Position numbers and translations under genes: made by a program. Under the pieces are notes generated by a model. That model saw nothing but the letters and a program-made list of their open reading frames with translations, searched no databases and was not told the origin of the DNA. Positions 28,746 to 36,169 of a stretch of 64,000 bases of DNA are shown piece after piece. Position 1 is the first letter of the stretch. Each line of letters opens with the position of its first letter. The stretch comes from Paenibacillus lupini (GTDB lineage Bacteria; Bacillota; Bacilli; Paenibacillales; Paenibacillaceae): positions 705,188 to 769,187 of the forward strand of contig NZ_JAASRW010000003.1 in the NCBI RefSeq assembly GCF_011761355.1. The letters run 5' to 3'.

Positions 28746-28783
28746 AGTAGCCCGATAATGTTTCGGCGTCATGCCCGCATGGG
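28746..28783 (-). pseudogene. Relic of an AraC-family regulator C-terminus
   Basis: On the minus strand one frame reads HAGMTPKHYRATL and then a stop at 28746-28748. G-M-T-P-x-x-Y-R is the conserved end of AraC-type DNA-binding domains. The frame runs a few residues further upstream (RRQLQRQQ) but no complete domain can be traced, so this looks like the last codons of a gene whose body was removed. Confidence 0.5.
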
Positions 28784-28966
28784 CTTGCTGCCGCTGCAGC
28801 TGCCGGCGACATGAGAACGGTAGAGGAGCAGTTCAAGGATGTGCCTCATGACATGGTAATCCATGTCGACTCCGAGCAGCATACTTATGATTTTGGCTAT
28901 GGATTGGACTGGAAAGGCGTCAACGAAGACGAACGTACACGGAGATATAGAAAAAATAGTTCATAA
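28751..28966 (+). pseudogene. Short orphan coding remnant, unrecognised
   Basis: A plus-strand frame, open from 28751 to the stop at 28966, contains an ATG at 28811 giving 51 residues (MRTVEEQFKDVPHDMVIHVD... ending RRYRKNSS). The composition looks like real protein, but there is no ribosome binding site or promoter and the 5' part overlaps the AraC relic. I read it as the 3' end of a truncated gene. Family not recognised. Confidence 0.35.
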
Positions 28967-29004
28967 CGTAGGTTTTTCCGACCTTGCGGGCCAGGTAAAC
29001 TAGC

Positions 29005-29056
29005 GAAAAAGCTCACTTCGAGCTGCGTTATAGCAGTCAGAAGGGAGCTTTTTTTG
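29005..29056. terminator. Probable bidirectional terminator
   Basis: AAAAAGCTC and GAGCTTTTTTT arms surround a ~30-nt loop. It lies directly past the 3' end of the S-layer PHP gene and also follows the orphan remnant. Confidence 0.65.
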
Positions 29057-29081
29057 TTAACTTGTTTGGTTGACAGCCGTT

Positions 29082-32015
29082 TTAAATATTTAATACATCA
29101 AGCAAGGTGTAAGCGACCTTCACAGCCTCAGCGCGCGTCAGGGCGTTATCCGGGCGGAAGGTGCCGTCGGGATAACCGCTCACGATACCCGAGGACGTGG
29201 TTTGATTTACTGCATCAAAGGCCCAAGCTGGGATAGCCGATGCATCGCTGAATGTCTTGCTTGAGCCAGCTGGTGCAATGCCGGCAGTCTTCAGAACGCG
29301 CGCGGCAATGACCGCGATTTCGGCGCGAGTAATTCGCTGCGAAGCATTAAAGACGGAGCCTTCTTTGGTATCAAAGCCGGTTACATAGCCCGCATCAGTA
29401 GCTGTTTTAACTTGTGACTTTGCCCATGCCGGGATGAGGCTGTCATCGGCAAAGTTAGTTGTACCGGATGCTTCAGGAAGTCCAAGCGAGTCCACGAGCA
29501 GCTTCACCCATTCTGCACGAGTGACCGATTGGTCCGGACGGAATTTTCCGTCTTCGTAACCAGAAATCACTCCCATGCCGATTAAGCGGTCGGCGTAAGG
29601 TTTTGCCCATGATGTGGTCAGATCCGAGAAGGTTTGAGGTGCGTAGCCGAACACTCCAAATTTCGTGAAATGCTTAACGTCGACGGTAATGGTCGTTCCG
29701 TTTGCTTTACCTCCGAGGAAGATCCATTTCTTCAACTTTTCGTTGTAGTAGTACACAGCAGGTTGGCTGTTTGGTGCAGTCGATTTCATTGTGTAGTTAA
29801 ATGTCAGTTCAACTGGCTTGCCAAACGTCGTGCCCGCATTGCTGGTCATCTCGACGATTGGGCTCAGCGCCTGCAGATTGCCAAGCGGAGGCTGTTGTCC
29901 TGAAGAGAGAACCTGCGCGCCGATTGTTCCGTTCGAAGACACGGCTCCTGCCGGTATCTTGAAGGAGATCACGTCTTTCAAGCTGCCCTCTGCGCCTTTT
30001 GCCGGATCAATGTTAACGGAAACGGATGTTGCTGGCGAATTGTCCGGTGGAGATGTATTTCCGCCGCCCGGAGTCGAAGTTGAAGTCTGCGCCTTAATCG
30101 TCAACACAAAGGTTTTGGAATCCGATAATTCGCTGCGCGTTGCAGTTGCTTTGAGCGTAACGGAAGCGTTAGGTTGTCCCGCGCTTGGGCGGTTCACTTT
30201 GGCTATGCCATTCTCGATTGTAACCGCGTTTGATGAGTCGGCTGTTTCTTCCCAGGCGATTGCCGCACCATGCTCTCCTTCAGAAGGAAGAGTGATATTC
30301 TCAGTAACTGCGTCAACATTGCCAAGGGTCAGCTTGTCCAGCGTATCCTTAACTGCTTGCTCGTTGGTGTATGCAGCCGTATCTACAAAGATTGGATTCG
30401 AGTAGAACCACAGGTCCTTGTAGTTGCGGTCGTTAATCTCAATGAAACGTGTAGTGGCATCTGCCGTTGTTGTTTTTGGATCGATCAGCGGGTTGCCGTC
30501 TTGCGTCTCGCCCGGTACGTTCATACCGAGATTCGTGCCTCTCAGGCGGAAATACTGATCTTTGCTTGCCTTCGGCAGGTCAAATGTAATGACGTTATAG
30601 CCATTCTCATCCGTTGTCCAATCTTCGCTGGTGAATGTAGCAACGACGCGAGTGGAATCATTTGTATCCTTATCGTAGGCTGGCGTTCCTTTTTCCGCTA
30701 GTCCTGTCACATCGCCTGCGATCAGGTCGATATGATCGACAGTGGGTTTCATGCTGCCGGATTGGCCGCTATTGATTGGATTCTCATAGTTATTGGTCTC
30801 TGGGCTTTTGAATTTGATGGTAAGCGTAAGCTTATCGCCTTCTGTCGCCTGCAGGCTTTCGCCCATTTCGGCGTTCGTGCCGCCGTCAGCGATGTTGAAG
30901 TCCAGAGCATTTATTAGATCGCCAAAGGCAGAGAACGTTTTGCCCGAACGCATGCCATCCAAAATATCTTGAACGGATTGTCCTTCACTCCAAATATAGT
31001 TTTTCGCGTATTCGCCCGGCCAGTAGCCGCTTGAATTAGTGTCAATGGTTTTGAAATGGTAGTCGGAGTTAGCGAAATTCCAGAACTTACGGCCTTCGCC
31101 AAGCAGGGAATCCCAAACGCCGCCGACTTTTGCGACCATATAATCGACACCGCCATACGAACGGTTCTTATAATTGTCGTTGGCTGTTGGGTTAGCAGGA
31201 TCATACGCCGAGTTGTATCCGCCGCGGTCCGGCTCCATTTGGTTGCCAAGCATCCCTTCAAAGCCAAACGCGATATCAGGGGCAGCATTGTTAAAATCAC
31301 GGAAGTCCGAAATTTTGTATTTGCCAACACCACGGGAAGGGTGATTGACGATCATGTAGCTTGATTCCGGGTAGTTTCTCTTGAGCCAGTTAATAGCGGT
31401 CAAGCTGTCCGCATGCGTGGAGTAGGCCCTGTCGTCGGCTGCTTCCCACTGTAAAACATCAGCCGGATTGAACCAAGTTGCATCGCGGTTCGTGAACAGA
31501 TATTCGAATTGGTTAGCTGCCTTAAGTGCTGCGTCGGATCCGGGTTCATCCGTCAGGATGCCAACGGAGCCATGTTCATGGGACGGGATATCCCATTCGA
31601 AGCCAGAGAAAATTGTCTTGCCGGCATATTTGCCTTCCTCTTGAAGTGCCTTCGTCTTCGGAACCTGGTAATTAAGCAGTCCCTTCGATAGCGGAATCGC
31701 TCCGCCAGGAATTGGTGTGCCTGTATCATCCCGTCCAGAGGAGCGCAAATGATCCGCCAGCATGATGAAATCGAGACCGTAAGTCGTCAGGCCATGGTCG
31801 AGTACCGATTCAAGGGAGCTTTGAGCATCGTCGGATTCAAATGTATGAGCGTGGAACTCGCCGGTCAGCCATTGCCCTTGTGAGGCGCTGTTATCGGCGG
31901 CAGCCGCTGCTTTAGGAAGTGGAATGGCGAGCCCTGATGATAGGATACTAGCCGAGAGAACCGCCGGGAATATAATTCGGAATTGCTTGTTAAACTTCAA
32001 AATGTCATGCACCAC
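29082..32015 (-). CDS. S-layer-anchored PHP-domain (CehA/McbA-like) metallohydrolase
   Basis: 977-residue exported protein. A signal peptide (about 10-40, ending near KAAAAAD) is followed by a PHP-type domain with metal-binding motifs GEFHAHTFESDD, FIMLADH, the VNHPSRG loop and NFANSDYHF. Next come beta-sandwich linkers, an Ig-like Big_4-type segment (about residues 560-645), a ZU5-like stretch, and three C-terminal SLH repeats (from about residue 800) with the repeat ends YEDGKFRPDQSVTRAE and YPDGTFRPDNALTRAE. SLH domains bind pyruvylated wall polysaccharide. The role is likely surface phosphoester hydrolysis; this is inference. The start is uncertain: GTG at 32015 lacks a clear ribosome binding site, and TTG at 32000 has GGTGG 11 nt upstream. 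Confidence 0.85.
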   Translation of the reverse strand: MVHDILKFNKQFRIIFPAVLSASILSSGLAIPLPKAAAAADNSASQGQWLTGEFHAHTFESDDAQSSLESVLDHGLTTYGLDFIMLADHLRSSGRDDTGTPIPGGAIPLSKGLLNYQVPKTKALQEEGKYAGKTIFSGFEWDIPSHEHGSVGILTDEPGSDAALKAANQFEYLFTNRDATWFNPADVLQWEAADDRAYSTHADSLTAINWLKRNYPESSYMIVNHPSRGVGKYKISDFRDFNNAAPDIAFGFEGMLGNQMEPDRGGYNSAYDPANPTANDNYKNRSYGGVDYMVAKVGGVWDSLLGEGRKFWNFANSDYHFKTIDTNSSGYWPGEYAKNYIWSEGQSVQDILDGMRSGKTFSAFGDLINALDFNIADGGTNAEMGESLQATEGDKLTLTIKFKSPETNNYENPINSGQSGSMKPTVDHIDLIAGDVTGLAEKGTPAYDKDTNDSTRVVATFTSEDWTTDENGYNVITFDLPKASKDQYFRLRGTNLGMNVPGETQDGNPLIDPKTTTADATTRFIEINDRNYKDLWFYSNPIFVDTAAYTNEQAVKDTLDKLTLGNVDAVTENITLPSEGEHGAAIAWEETADSSNAVTIENGIAKVNRPSAGQPNASVTLKATATRSELSDSKTFVLTIKAQTSTSTPGGGNTSPPDNSPATSVSVNIDPAKGAEGSLKDVISFKIPAGAVSSNGTIGAQVLSSGQQPPLGNLQALSPIVEMTSNAGTTFGKPVELTFNYTMKSTAPNSQPAVYYYNEKLKKWIFLGGKANGTTITVDVKHFTKFGVFGYAPQTFSDLTTSWAKPYADRLIGMGVISGYEDGKFRPDQSVTRAEWVKLLVDSLGLPEASGTTNFADDSLIPAWAKSQVKTATDAGYVTGFDTKEGSVFNASQRITRAEIAVIAARVLKTAGIAPAGSSKTFSDASAIPAWAFDAVNQTTSSGIVSGYPDGTFRPDNALTRAEAVKVAYTLLDVLNI

Positions 32016-32217
32016 CAGTCTATGAATGTGTTGCCCAAAGATGAAGTAGGGGCACTATGAGTGTACAAGCCCAGTATCAGGGGGATGTTAGGATAGGCAG
32101 TAGATTTGTTAATGGGAGGTAAATCTTTGGAATCGATACCAAACCTCAACTCTATCGCCCCATTAGACGCCAGTGCTATACTACAACAAACACACTTTAC
32201 GAACAGGAGGTATGCCA

Positions 32218-33075
32218 GTGAACCCCAGCGCTCCCGTGACGCGAGATCTTATCGATCTCCCGCCAACATTTCCAATTCTCATTTCTCAGACGCAAGGCGT
32301 GAGCCCGCTGTTCCAGCGGTTGCACTGGCATACGACTCTTGAGATTAACTATATCAGCCGGGGAAGCGGCTATTATTTGATTAATGGTATGCGTTACGAC
32401 TTCCAAGAGGGGGATATTATCCTCATTAACTCAAATGATCTGCATCGTGCTTTTGAGAACGAAGAGCTAATCATGACGGTTATCATGTTTGATCCGGCGT
32501 ATTTTGCATTGGAGCAGCGTTATGATACAGAGCTCCTTATCCCGTTTCGTGAGATTGGCATGCGCTTCGATAACCTGCTGGACCGTGGACATCCGATGCT
32601 TACCCGCCTTGGCGGAGCGATCGAGGAGATGCGAAGCGAGTTTTCGCGCCGGGAGCCTCATTATGAAGCGATCGTACGATCACAGCTTGTGCAGTTCATG
32701 GCTTTCGTGAACCGGTATTTTGCCAAGGAAAAAGACCGCCGTTCCTCTCATATCCGGGGGATGGAGACCATCCGCGAGGTGTTGAATCAGATCGAAGCGG
32801 ACATTGCTTATCCTTGGACCTTAAAAGAGCTTGCAGCAACGGCTCACCTCAGTCCCTCGCGATTTAGCGCCTTGTTTGTACAGACCGTAGGAACTTCGCC
32901 GATGGATTATTTAATCCAGCTTCGTTTATCGGTCGCAGTTAATCTGCTGGAAACAACAGACAAGAAAATTATCGAGGTAGCGGAGGAATGCGGATTCCGT
33001 AATTTATCGAACTTTAACCGGCTGTTCAAGCAGCATATCGGCAAAATGCCTTCCGAGCTCAGACTACATCACTAA
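32218..33075 (+). CDS. AraC-family transcriptional regulator
   Basis: 285-residue cytoplasmic regulator: an N-terminal cupin-like sensor (HWHTTLEINYISRGSGYYLINGMRYDFQEGDIILIN...) and a C-terminal AraC double helix-turn-helix (residues about 185-283, LSPSRFSALFVQTVG.SPMDYL ... FRNLSNFNRLFKQHIG). The GTG at 32218 is preferred because AGGAGG sits 7 nt before it; the ATG at 32212 would be only one base from that site. It precedes, with its own terminator, the kinase-GH4 pair and is divergent from the S-layer gene, so either may be its target. Confidence 0.9.
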   Translation: MNPSAPVTRDLIDLPPTFPILISQTQGVSPLFQRLHWHTTLEINYISRGSGYYLINGMRYDFQEGDIILINSNDLHRAFENEELIMTVIMFDPAYFALEQRYDTELLIPFREIGMRFDNLLDRGHPMLTRLGGAIEEMRSEFSRREPHYEAIVRSQLVQFMAFVNRYFAKEKDRRSSHIRGMETIREVLNQIEADIAYPWTLKELAATAHLSPSRFSALFVQTVGTSPMDYLIQLRLSVAVNLLETTDKKIIEVAEECGFRNLSNFNRLFKQHIGKMPSELRLHH

Positions 33076-33099
33076 CTAAAAACAGTAAGATAGTATCAG

Positions 33100-33138
33100 A
33101 ACATCGTTCTTTCTCAGTAGAGGAACGGTGTTTTTTCT
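33100..33138 (+). terminator. Intrinsic terminator after the AraC gene
   Basis: AACATCGTTC / GAACGGTGTT stem (with a G-T pair) followed by TTTTTTCTTTT. Confidence 0.75.
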
Positions 33139-33190
33139 TTTATGCTCTTAATAGGTATAAGAAGACTATGTCGTCAGGAGTGTGGCTATT

Positions 33191-34153
33191 ATGTTGTTTC
33201 TTGGAATAGATGCCGGGGGAAGCAAGACACATGCTTTGCTTACGGATGAGAATGGCCGAGTGCTCGGCAGAGGAAACGGCGGCAATGGCAATCATCAGAC
33301 GGCTTACGAAGCTGCGCGGACTGAGATTGATCGGGCTTGCTCTGAGGCACTTCAACAGGCTGGAGCGTCAAAAGACGAAATTGATTTTGCCTACTTCGGC
33401 CTTGCAGGTGCAGATCGGGAACCAGATTATGCGATTCTCCGCCCGATGATCGCATCGCTTGATTTTCCTCGTCATGATATTGCCTGCGACACGATGATCG
33501 GTATGCGTGCGGGTACTCATCAATCTTATGGGGCTGTGATTATTAGCGGCACGGGATTTAATAGCGCGGCTCGCAACGCCAAGGGAGAAGAGCTGCAGTA
33601 TGGCGGATTTGGCTATCTATTCGGAGACGGTCAAGGGTCTGGTACGGATCTGGCGATCCATGCTTTTCGAAGTGCGATCCGAAGCTGGGAAGGAAGGGAG
33701 CAGCCATCCATTCTAACCGAGCTTGTGCCCGAGCAAATGGGGTATTCATCCGTTCAGGAGATGTATGATGATGCACTCGTTAATGGTATAAGGCCGTTAG
33801 AGTCTCTCTCCAAAACGATGTTCAAAGCTGCACTACTTGGTGATGACGTTGCGATAAGGCTGCTGGAGGAAGCAGGGGATGAGCATGGGAATGCCGTAAA
33901 TGCCTTGATCCGGAGGCTCGGCATGGAGCAGGACTGCTTTGATATCGTGCTGACGGGAAGTGTACTTGCGAAAGGCAGCTCACCACATATGATCAATGCG
34001 ATTAGGGCAGCAGTTGCTGGTACGGCACCACATGCCAAGATCGTGAAGCTGACCGTCGATCCAGTCATCGGTGCAGTCATGAGTGCCATGGACAGCTGTG
34101 GAATCAAGATTTCAGAAGATACGGATGCGGCATTACGCCGGATAACCTTTTAA
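33191..34153 (+). CDS. BadF/BadG-type sugar kinase (N-acetylglucosamine kinase-like)
   Basis: 320-residue ASKHA-fold ATPase. The phosphate 1 loop LGIDAGGSKT opens the protein, and ISGTGFNS and the GDGQGSGTDLAIHAF stretch match N-acetylglucosamine kinases of the BadF/BadG/BcrA/BcrD family. The ATG at 33191 is chosen for its spacing from CAGGAG; a GTG at 33182 is too close. About 100 nt downstream begins a GH4 enzyme, and the pair likely acts in one pathway: this kinase phosphorylates a sugar and the GH4 enzyme handles phosphorylated glycosides. Whether it uses free GlcNAc or an intact disaccharide is not decidable from sequence. Confidence 0.85.
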   Translation: MLFLGIDAGGSKTHALLTDENGRVLGRGNGGNGNHQTAYEAARTEIDRACSEALQQAGASKDEIDFAYFGLAGADREPDYAILRPMIASLDFPRHDIACDTMIGMRAGTHQSYGAVIISGTGFNSAARNAKGEELQYGGFGYLFGDGQGSGTDLAIHAFRSAIRSWEGREQPSILTELVPEQMGYSSVQEMYDDALVNGIRPLESLSKTMFKAALLGDDVAIRLLEEAGDEHGNAVNALIRRLGMEQDCFDIVLTGSVLAKGSSPHMINAIRAAVAGTAPHAKIVKLTVDPVIGAVMSAMDSCGIKISEDTDAALRRITF

Positions 34154-34250
34154 TGATTCTTCAAAGTTAACGCTTACGTATAGTAAGAATCATCATGGAC
34201 AGTCTTAATGACTGTCTGGGTGATCATTCTTTTTAGGAGGCATGAGGTAG

Positions 34251-35567
34251 ATGTCATCAATTACAAAGCAAGGTCTAAAGGTCGTGGTCATCGGTGGAGG
34301 CTCCTCATATACACCGGAGCTGGTCGAAGGATTCATTAAACGATATAACGAGATGCCTATTCGCGAGCTGTGGCTCGTTGATATTGAGGAAGGCCGTCAT
34401 AAGCTTGAGATTGTTGGGCAATTAGCGAAAAGAATGGTCGAGCAGGCTGGCTTACCAATCGATGTTCATCTTACATTAAACCGGCGTGAAGCTATTGCAG
34501 GAGCCGACTTTGTTACAACGCAGATGCGGGTAGGACTGCTTGAAGCAAGACGCCGTGACGAACATATTCCGATCAAACATGGTGTGATCGGCCAAGAGAC
34601 GACGGGACCTGGCGGTATGCTGAAGGCGCTTCGTACGGTTCCGGTTATTCTGGATATTTGCCGAGATATTGAGGAGCTTGCACCCAATGCCTGGATGCTG
34701 AACTTCACGAATCCAGCCGGTATTGTGACGGAGGCGGTGCTGAAGCACAGCAAGGTGAGGACGGTTGGTCTATGTAATTCGCCGATTAACTTCCAGAAGT
34801 TTCTCGCGAAGCAATACGGAGTTACCGAACGTGAAGTTCTTCCGGAGTTCGTTGGCATCAATCACCTCCACTGGATTACGGCGGCTTATGTGAACGGGGA
34901 AGACAAGCTGCAGGAGATGATCGGCGGCGGTAAGGATTACTCGGCAACGAATGTCACAGCCTTCGATTGGGATGCAGATTTCCTCCGTTCGCTAGGTGCC
35001 CTTCCGACCTACTATTTGCGGTATTTCTACATGAAGGATACGATGTTCGCCGAAATGAAAGAGTCGCTTGAGAAGGATGGTACTCGTGCTGATGTCGTAA
35101 GCCGGGTAGAGGAGGAGCTGTTCGAGCTCTATAAGGATGTTAATCTGAATGAGAAGCCCAAGCAGCTGGAAAAGCGTGGCGGAGCCTTTTATTCCGAGGC
35201 GGCACTTAACCTGATGCATTCTCTCTACACAGATCGAAGAGACATCCAGACGCTTAACGTGCGAAATGGCGGGATCATCGACTTCCTGCCGGAAGATGCA
35301 AGCATCGAGGTCAACTGTGTCGTAACGGCGCAAGGTCCGGTGCCGCTTCCGCTGCAGCGAGTTCCAGAACATATCAAAGGGCTGCTCCACGCGGTAAAAA
35401 CGTATGAGTCACTGACGATCGAAGCTGCTGTTACCGGCGACCGGGGCATCGCCCTGCAGGCGATGGTGCATCATCCGCTTGTGCCAAGCGTCTCTGTTGC
35501 GAAAACTTTACTTGGTGAAATGCTGGAAGCTAACGAAAAGTATTTGCCTCACTTCTTTAAAGGTTAA
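34251..35567 (+). CDS. licH: 6-phospho-beta-glucosidase, GH4 family
   Basis: NAD- and metal-dependent glycosidase of 438 residues using the oxidation-elimination mechanism of family GH4. The NAD-binding loop VVVIGGGSSYTPEL is at 10-23; metal and substrate motifs include TGPGGMLKALRT, FTNPAGIVTEA, GLCNSPI (metal Cys) and GINHLHW (metal His). These match LicH/CelF-type 6-phospho-beta-glucosidases. GGAGGCATGAGGTAG precedes the ATG. The 97-nt gap from the kinase holds two inverted repeats (TGATTCTT/AAGAATCA and GACAGTC/GACTGTC). No PTS genes are nearby, so the phosphorylated substrate may come from the adjacent kinase. Confidence 0.9.
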   Translation: MSSITKQGLKVVVIGGGSSYTPELVEGFIKRYNEMPIRELWLVDIEEGRHKLEIVGQLAKRMVEQAGLPIDVHLTLNRREAIAGADFVTTQMRVGLLEARRRDEHIPIKHGVIGQETTGPGGMLKALRTVPVILDICRDIEELAPNAWMLNFTNPAGIVTEAVLKHSKVRTVGLCNSPINFQKFLAKQYGVTEREVLPEFVGINHLHWITAAYVNGEDKLQEMIGGGKDYSATNVTAFDWDADFLRSLGALPTYYLRYFYMKDTMFAEMKESLEKDGTRADVVSRVEEELFELYKDVNLNEKPKQLEKRGGAFYSEAALNLMHSLYTDRRDIQTLNVRNGGIIDFLPEDASIEVNCVVTAQGPVPLPLQRVPEHIKGLLHAVKTYESLTIEAAVTGDRGIALQAMVHHPLVPSVSVAKTLLGEMLEANEKYLPHFFKG

Positions 35568-35598
35568 GTAAACGTATTACAGTAGTAGAAGATACCGC

Positions 35599-35634
35599 TG
35601 CAAAAGCCGTAATCCAATAGGATTGCGGCTTTTC
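35599..35634 (+). terminator. Intrinsic terminator after the GH4 gene
   Basis: AAAAGCCGTAATCC-AATA-GGATTGCGGCTTTT stem, then a T-rich run. Apart from this, the gap 35568-36169 holds only pbuG regulatory elements. Confidence 0.85.
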
Positions 35635-35727
35635 ATCTTTTTCTGCTCTTTTCGTATCATCCATTAATCTAATATAGATGTAACTAACTTCCAAATTCGG
35701 GACCAAAGGACTACCATTTTTTCGGAA

Positions 35728-35772
35728 AAAGACGAATGATAACTTTGTGAACAAAGACGAACGTTCGTAAAT
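35728..35772. promoter_or_regulatory. Candidate PurBox pair upstream of pbuG
   Basis: Inverted boxes AAAGACGAATGAT (35728-35740) and AACGTTCGTAAAT (35760-35772) have central CGAA/TTCG cores about 31 nt apart, close to the arrangement upstream of purE (30 nt). They match the Bacillus PurR PurBox (AWWWCCGAACWWT) only loosely, with two or more mismatches each. Confidence 0.5.
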
Positions 35773-35777
35773 TATCG

Positions 35778-35806
35778 TTGACAAGGAGCAAGTTACTTAT
35801 TATATT
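35778..35806 (+). promoter_or_regulatory. Sigma-A promoter of pbuG
   Basis: TTGACA (35778-35783), 17-nt spacer, TATATT (35801-35806), about 35 nt before the riboswitch aptamer. Confidence 0.85.
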
Positions 35807-35841
35807 AATTTACGGATAACAACAACTAACAACATCATAAA

Positions 35842-35913
35842 CTTTTCGTATAATCTCAAGAATTGGCTTGAGAGTCTCTACTAGATCACCGTAAATGATC
35901 AGGCTACGAAAGG
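35842..35913 (+). ncRNA. Purine (guanine-type) riboswitch aptamer
   Basis: P1 CTTTTCGTA / TACGAAAG, P2 TCTCAAG-AATTGG-CTTGAGA, the conserved joining GTCTCTAC, and P3 GATCA-CCGTAAA-TGATC are all present. The Watson-Crick discriminator corresponding to xpt C74 is C (GGC-TACG), predicting guanine/hypoxanthine rather than adenine. Confidence 0.95.
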
Positions 35914-35916
35914 AGT

Positions 35917-36000
35917 GGAAAAGTGCCGCGCAATTGTCATTAAGTTATGATTTTAACTTAATGACACTGACACGGTCCGCGGTATACTTTTCCCCTTTTT
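35917..36000 (+). terminator. Riboswitch-controlled terminator of pbuG
   Basis: GGAAAAGTGCCGCG pairs with CCGCGGTATACTTTTCC, with an inner TGTCATTAAGTT/AACTTAATGACA hairpin, followed by CCTTTTT. It starts a few bases after P1, as expected for a purine OFF switch. Confidence 0.85.
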
Positions 36001-36003
36001 GCA

Positions 36004-36050
36004 GAGCCTAGGAGATAAATGCGTGAATACGCATCTTTTCCTAGGCTTTG
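36004..36050 (+). terminator. Second hairpin in the pbuG leader
   Basis: GAGCCTAGGA and TCCTAGGCT arms enclose an ATGCG/CGCAT inner stem and are followed by TTTGTTG. It lies between the riboswitch terminator and the pbuG ribosome binding site, so it could be a second terminator or an mRNA-stabilising hairpin. Confidence 0.5.
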
Positions 36051-36169
36051 TTGCAATTCTAAGGCTTTTATCTTAATAAGATAGAGCTCTAGAATTCTTC
36101 GGATTGAAACGCGCTGCATGAAGCCGTTTCACCTTGGCTTGTACACATTTTTGGGGGGTTAATGGGAAA

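Noticed and set aside
34154..34250. Possible attenuator between the kinase and GH4 genes
   Set aside because: Two inverted repeats exist, but the stems are short and the T-rich tract is also part of the ribosome binding region; not strong enough to call.
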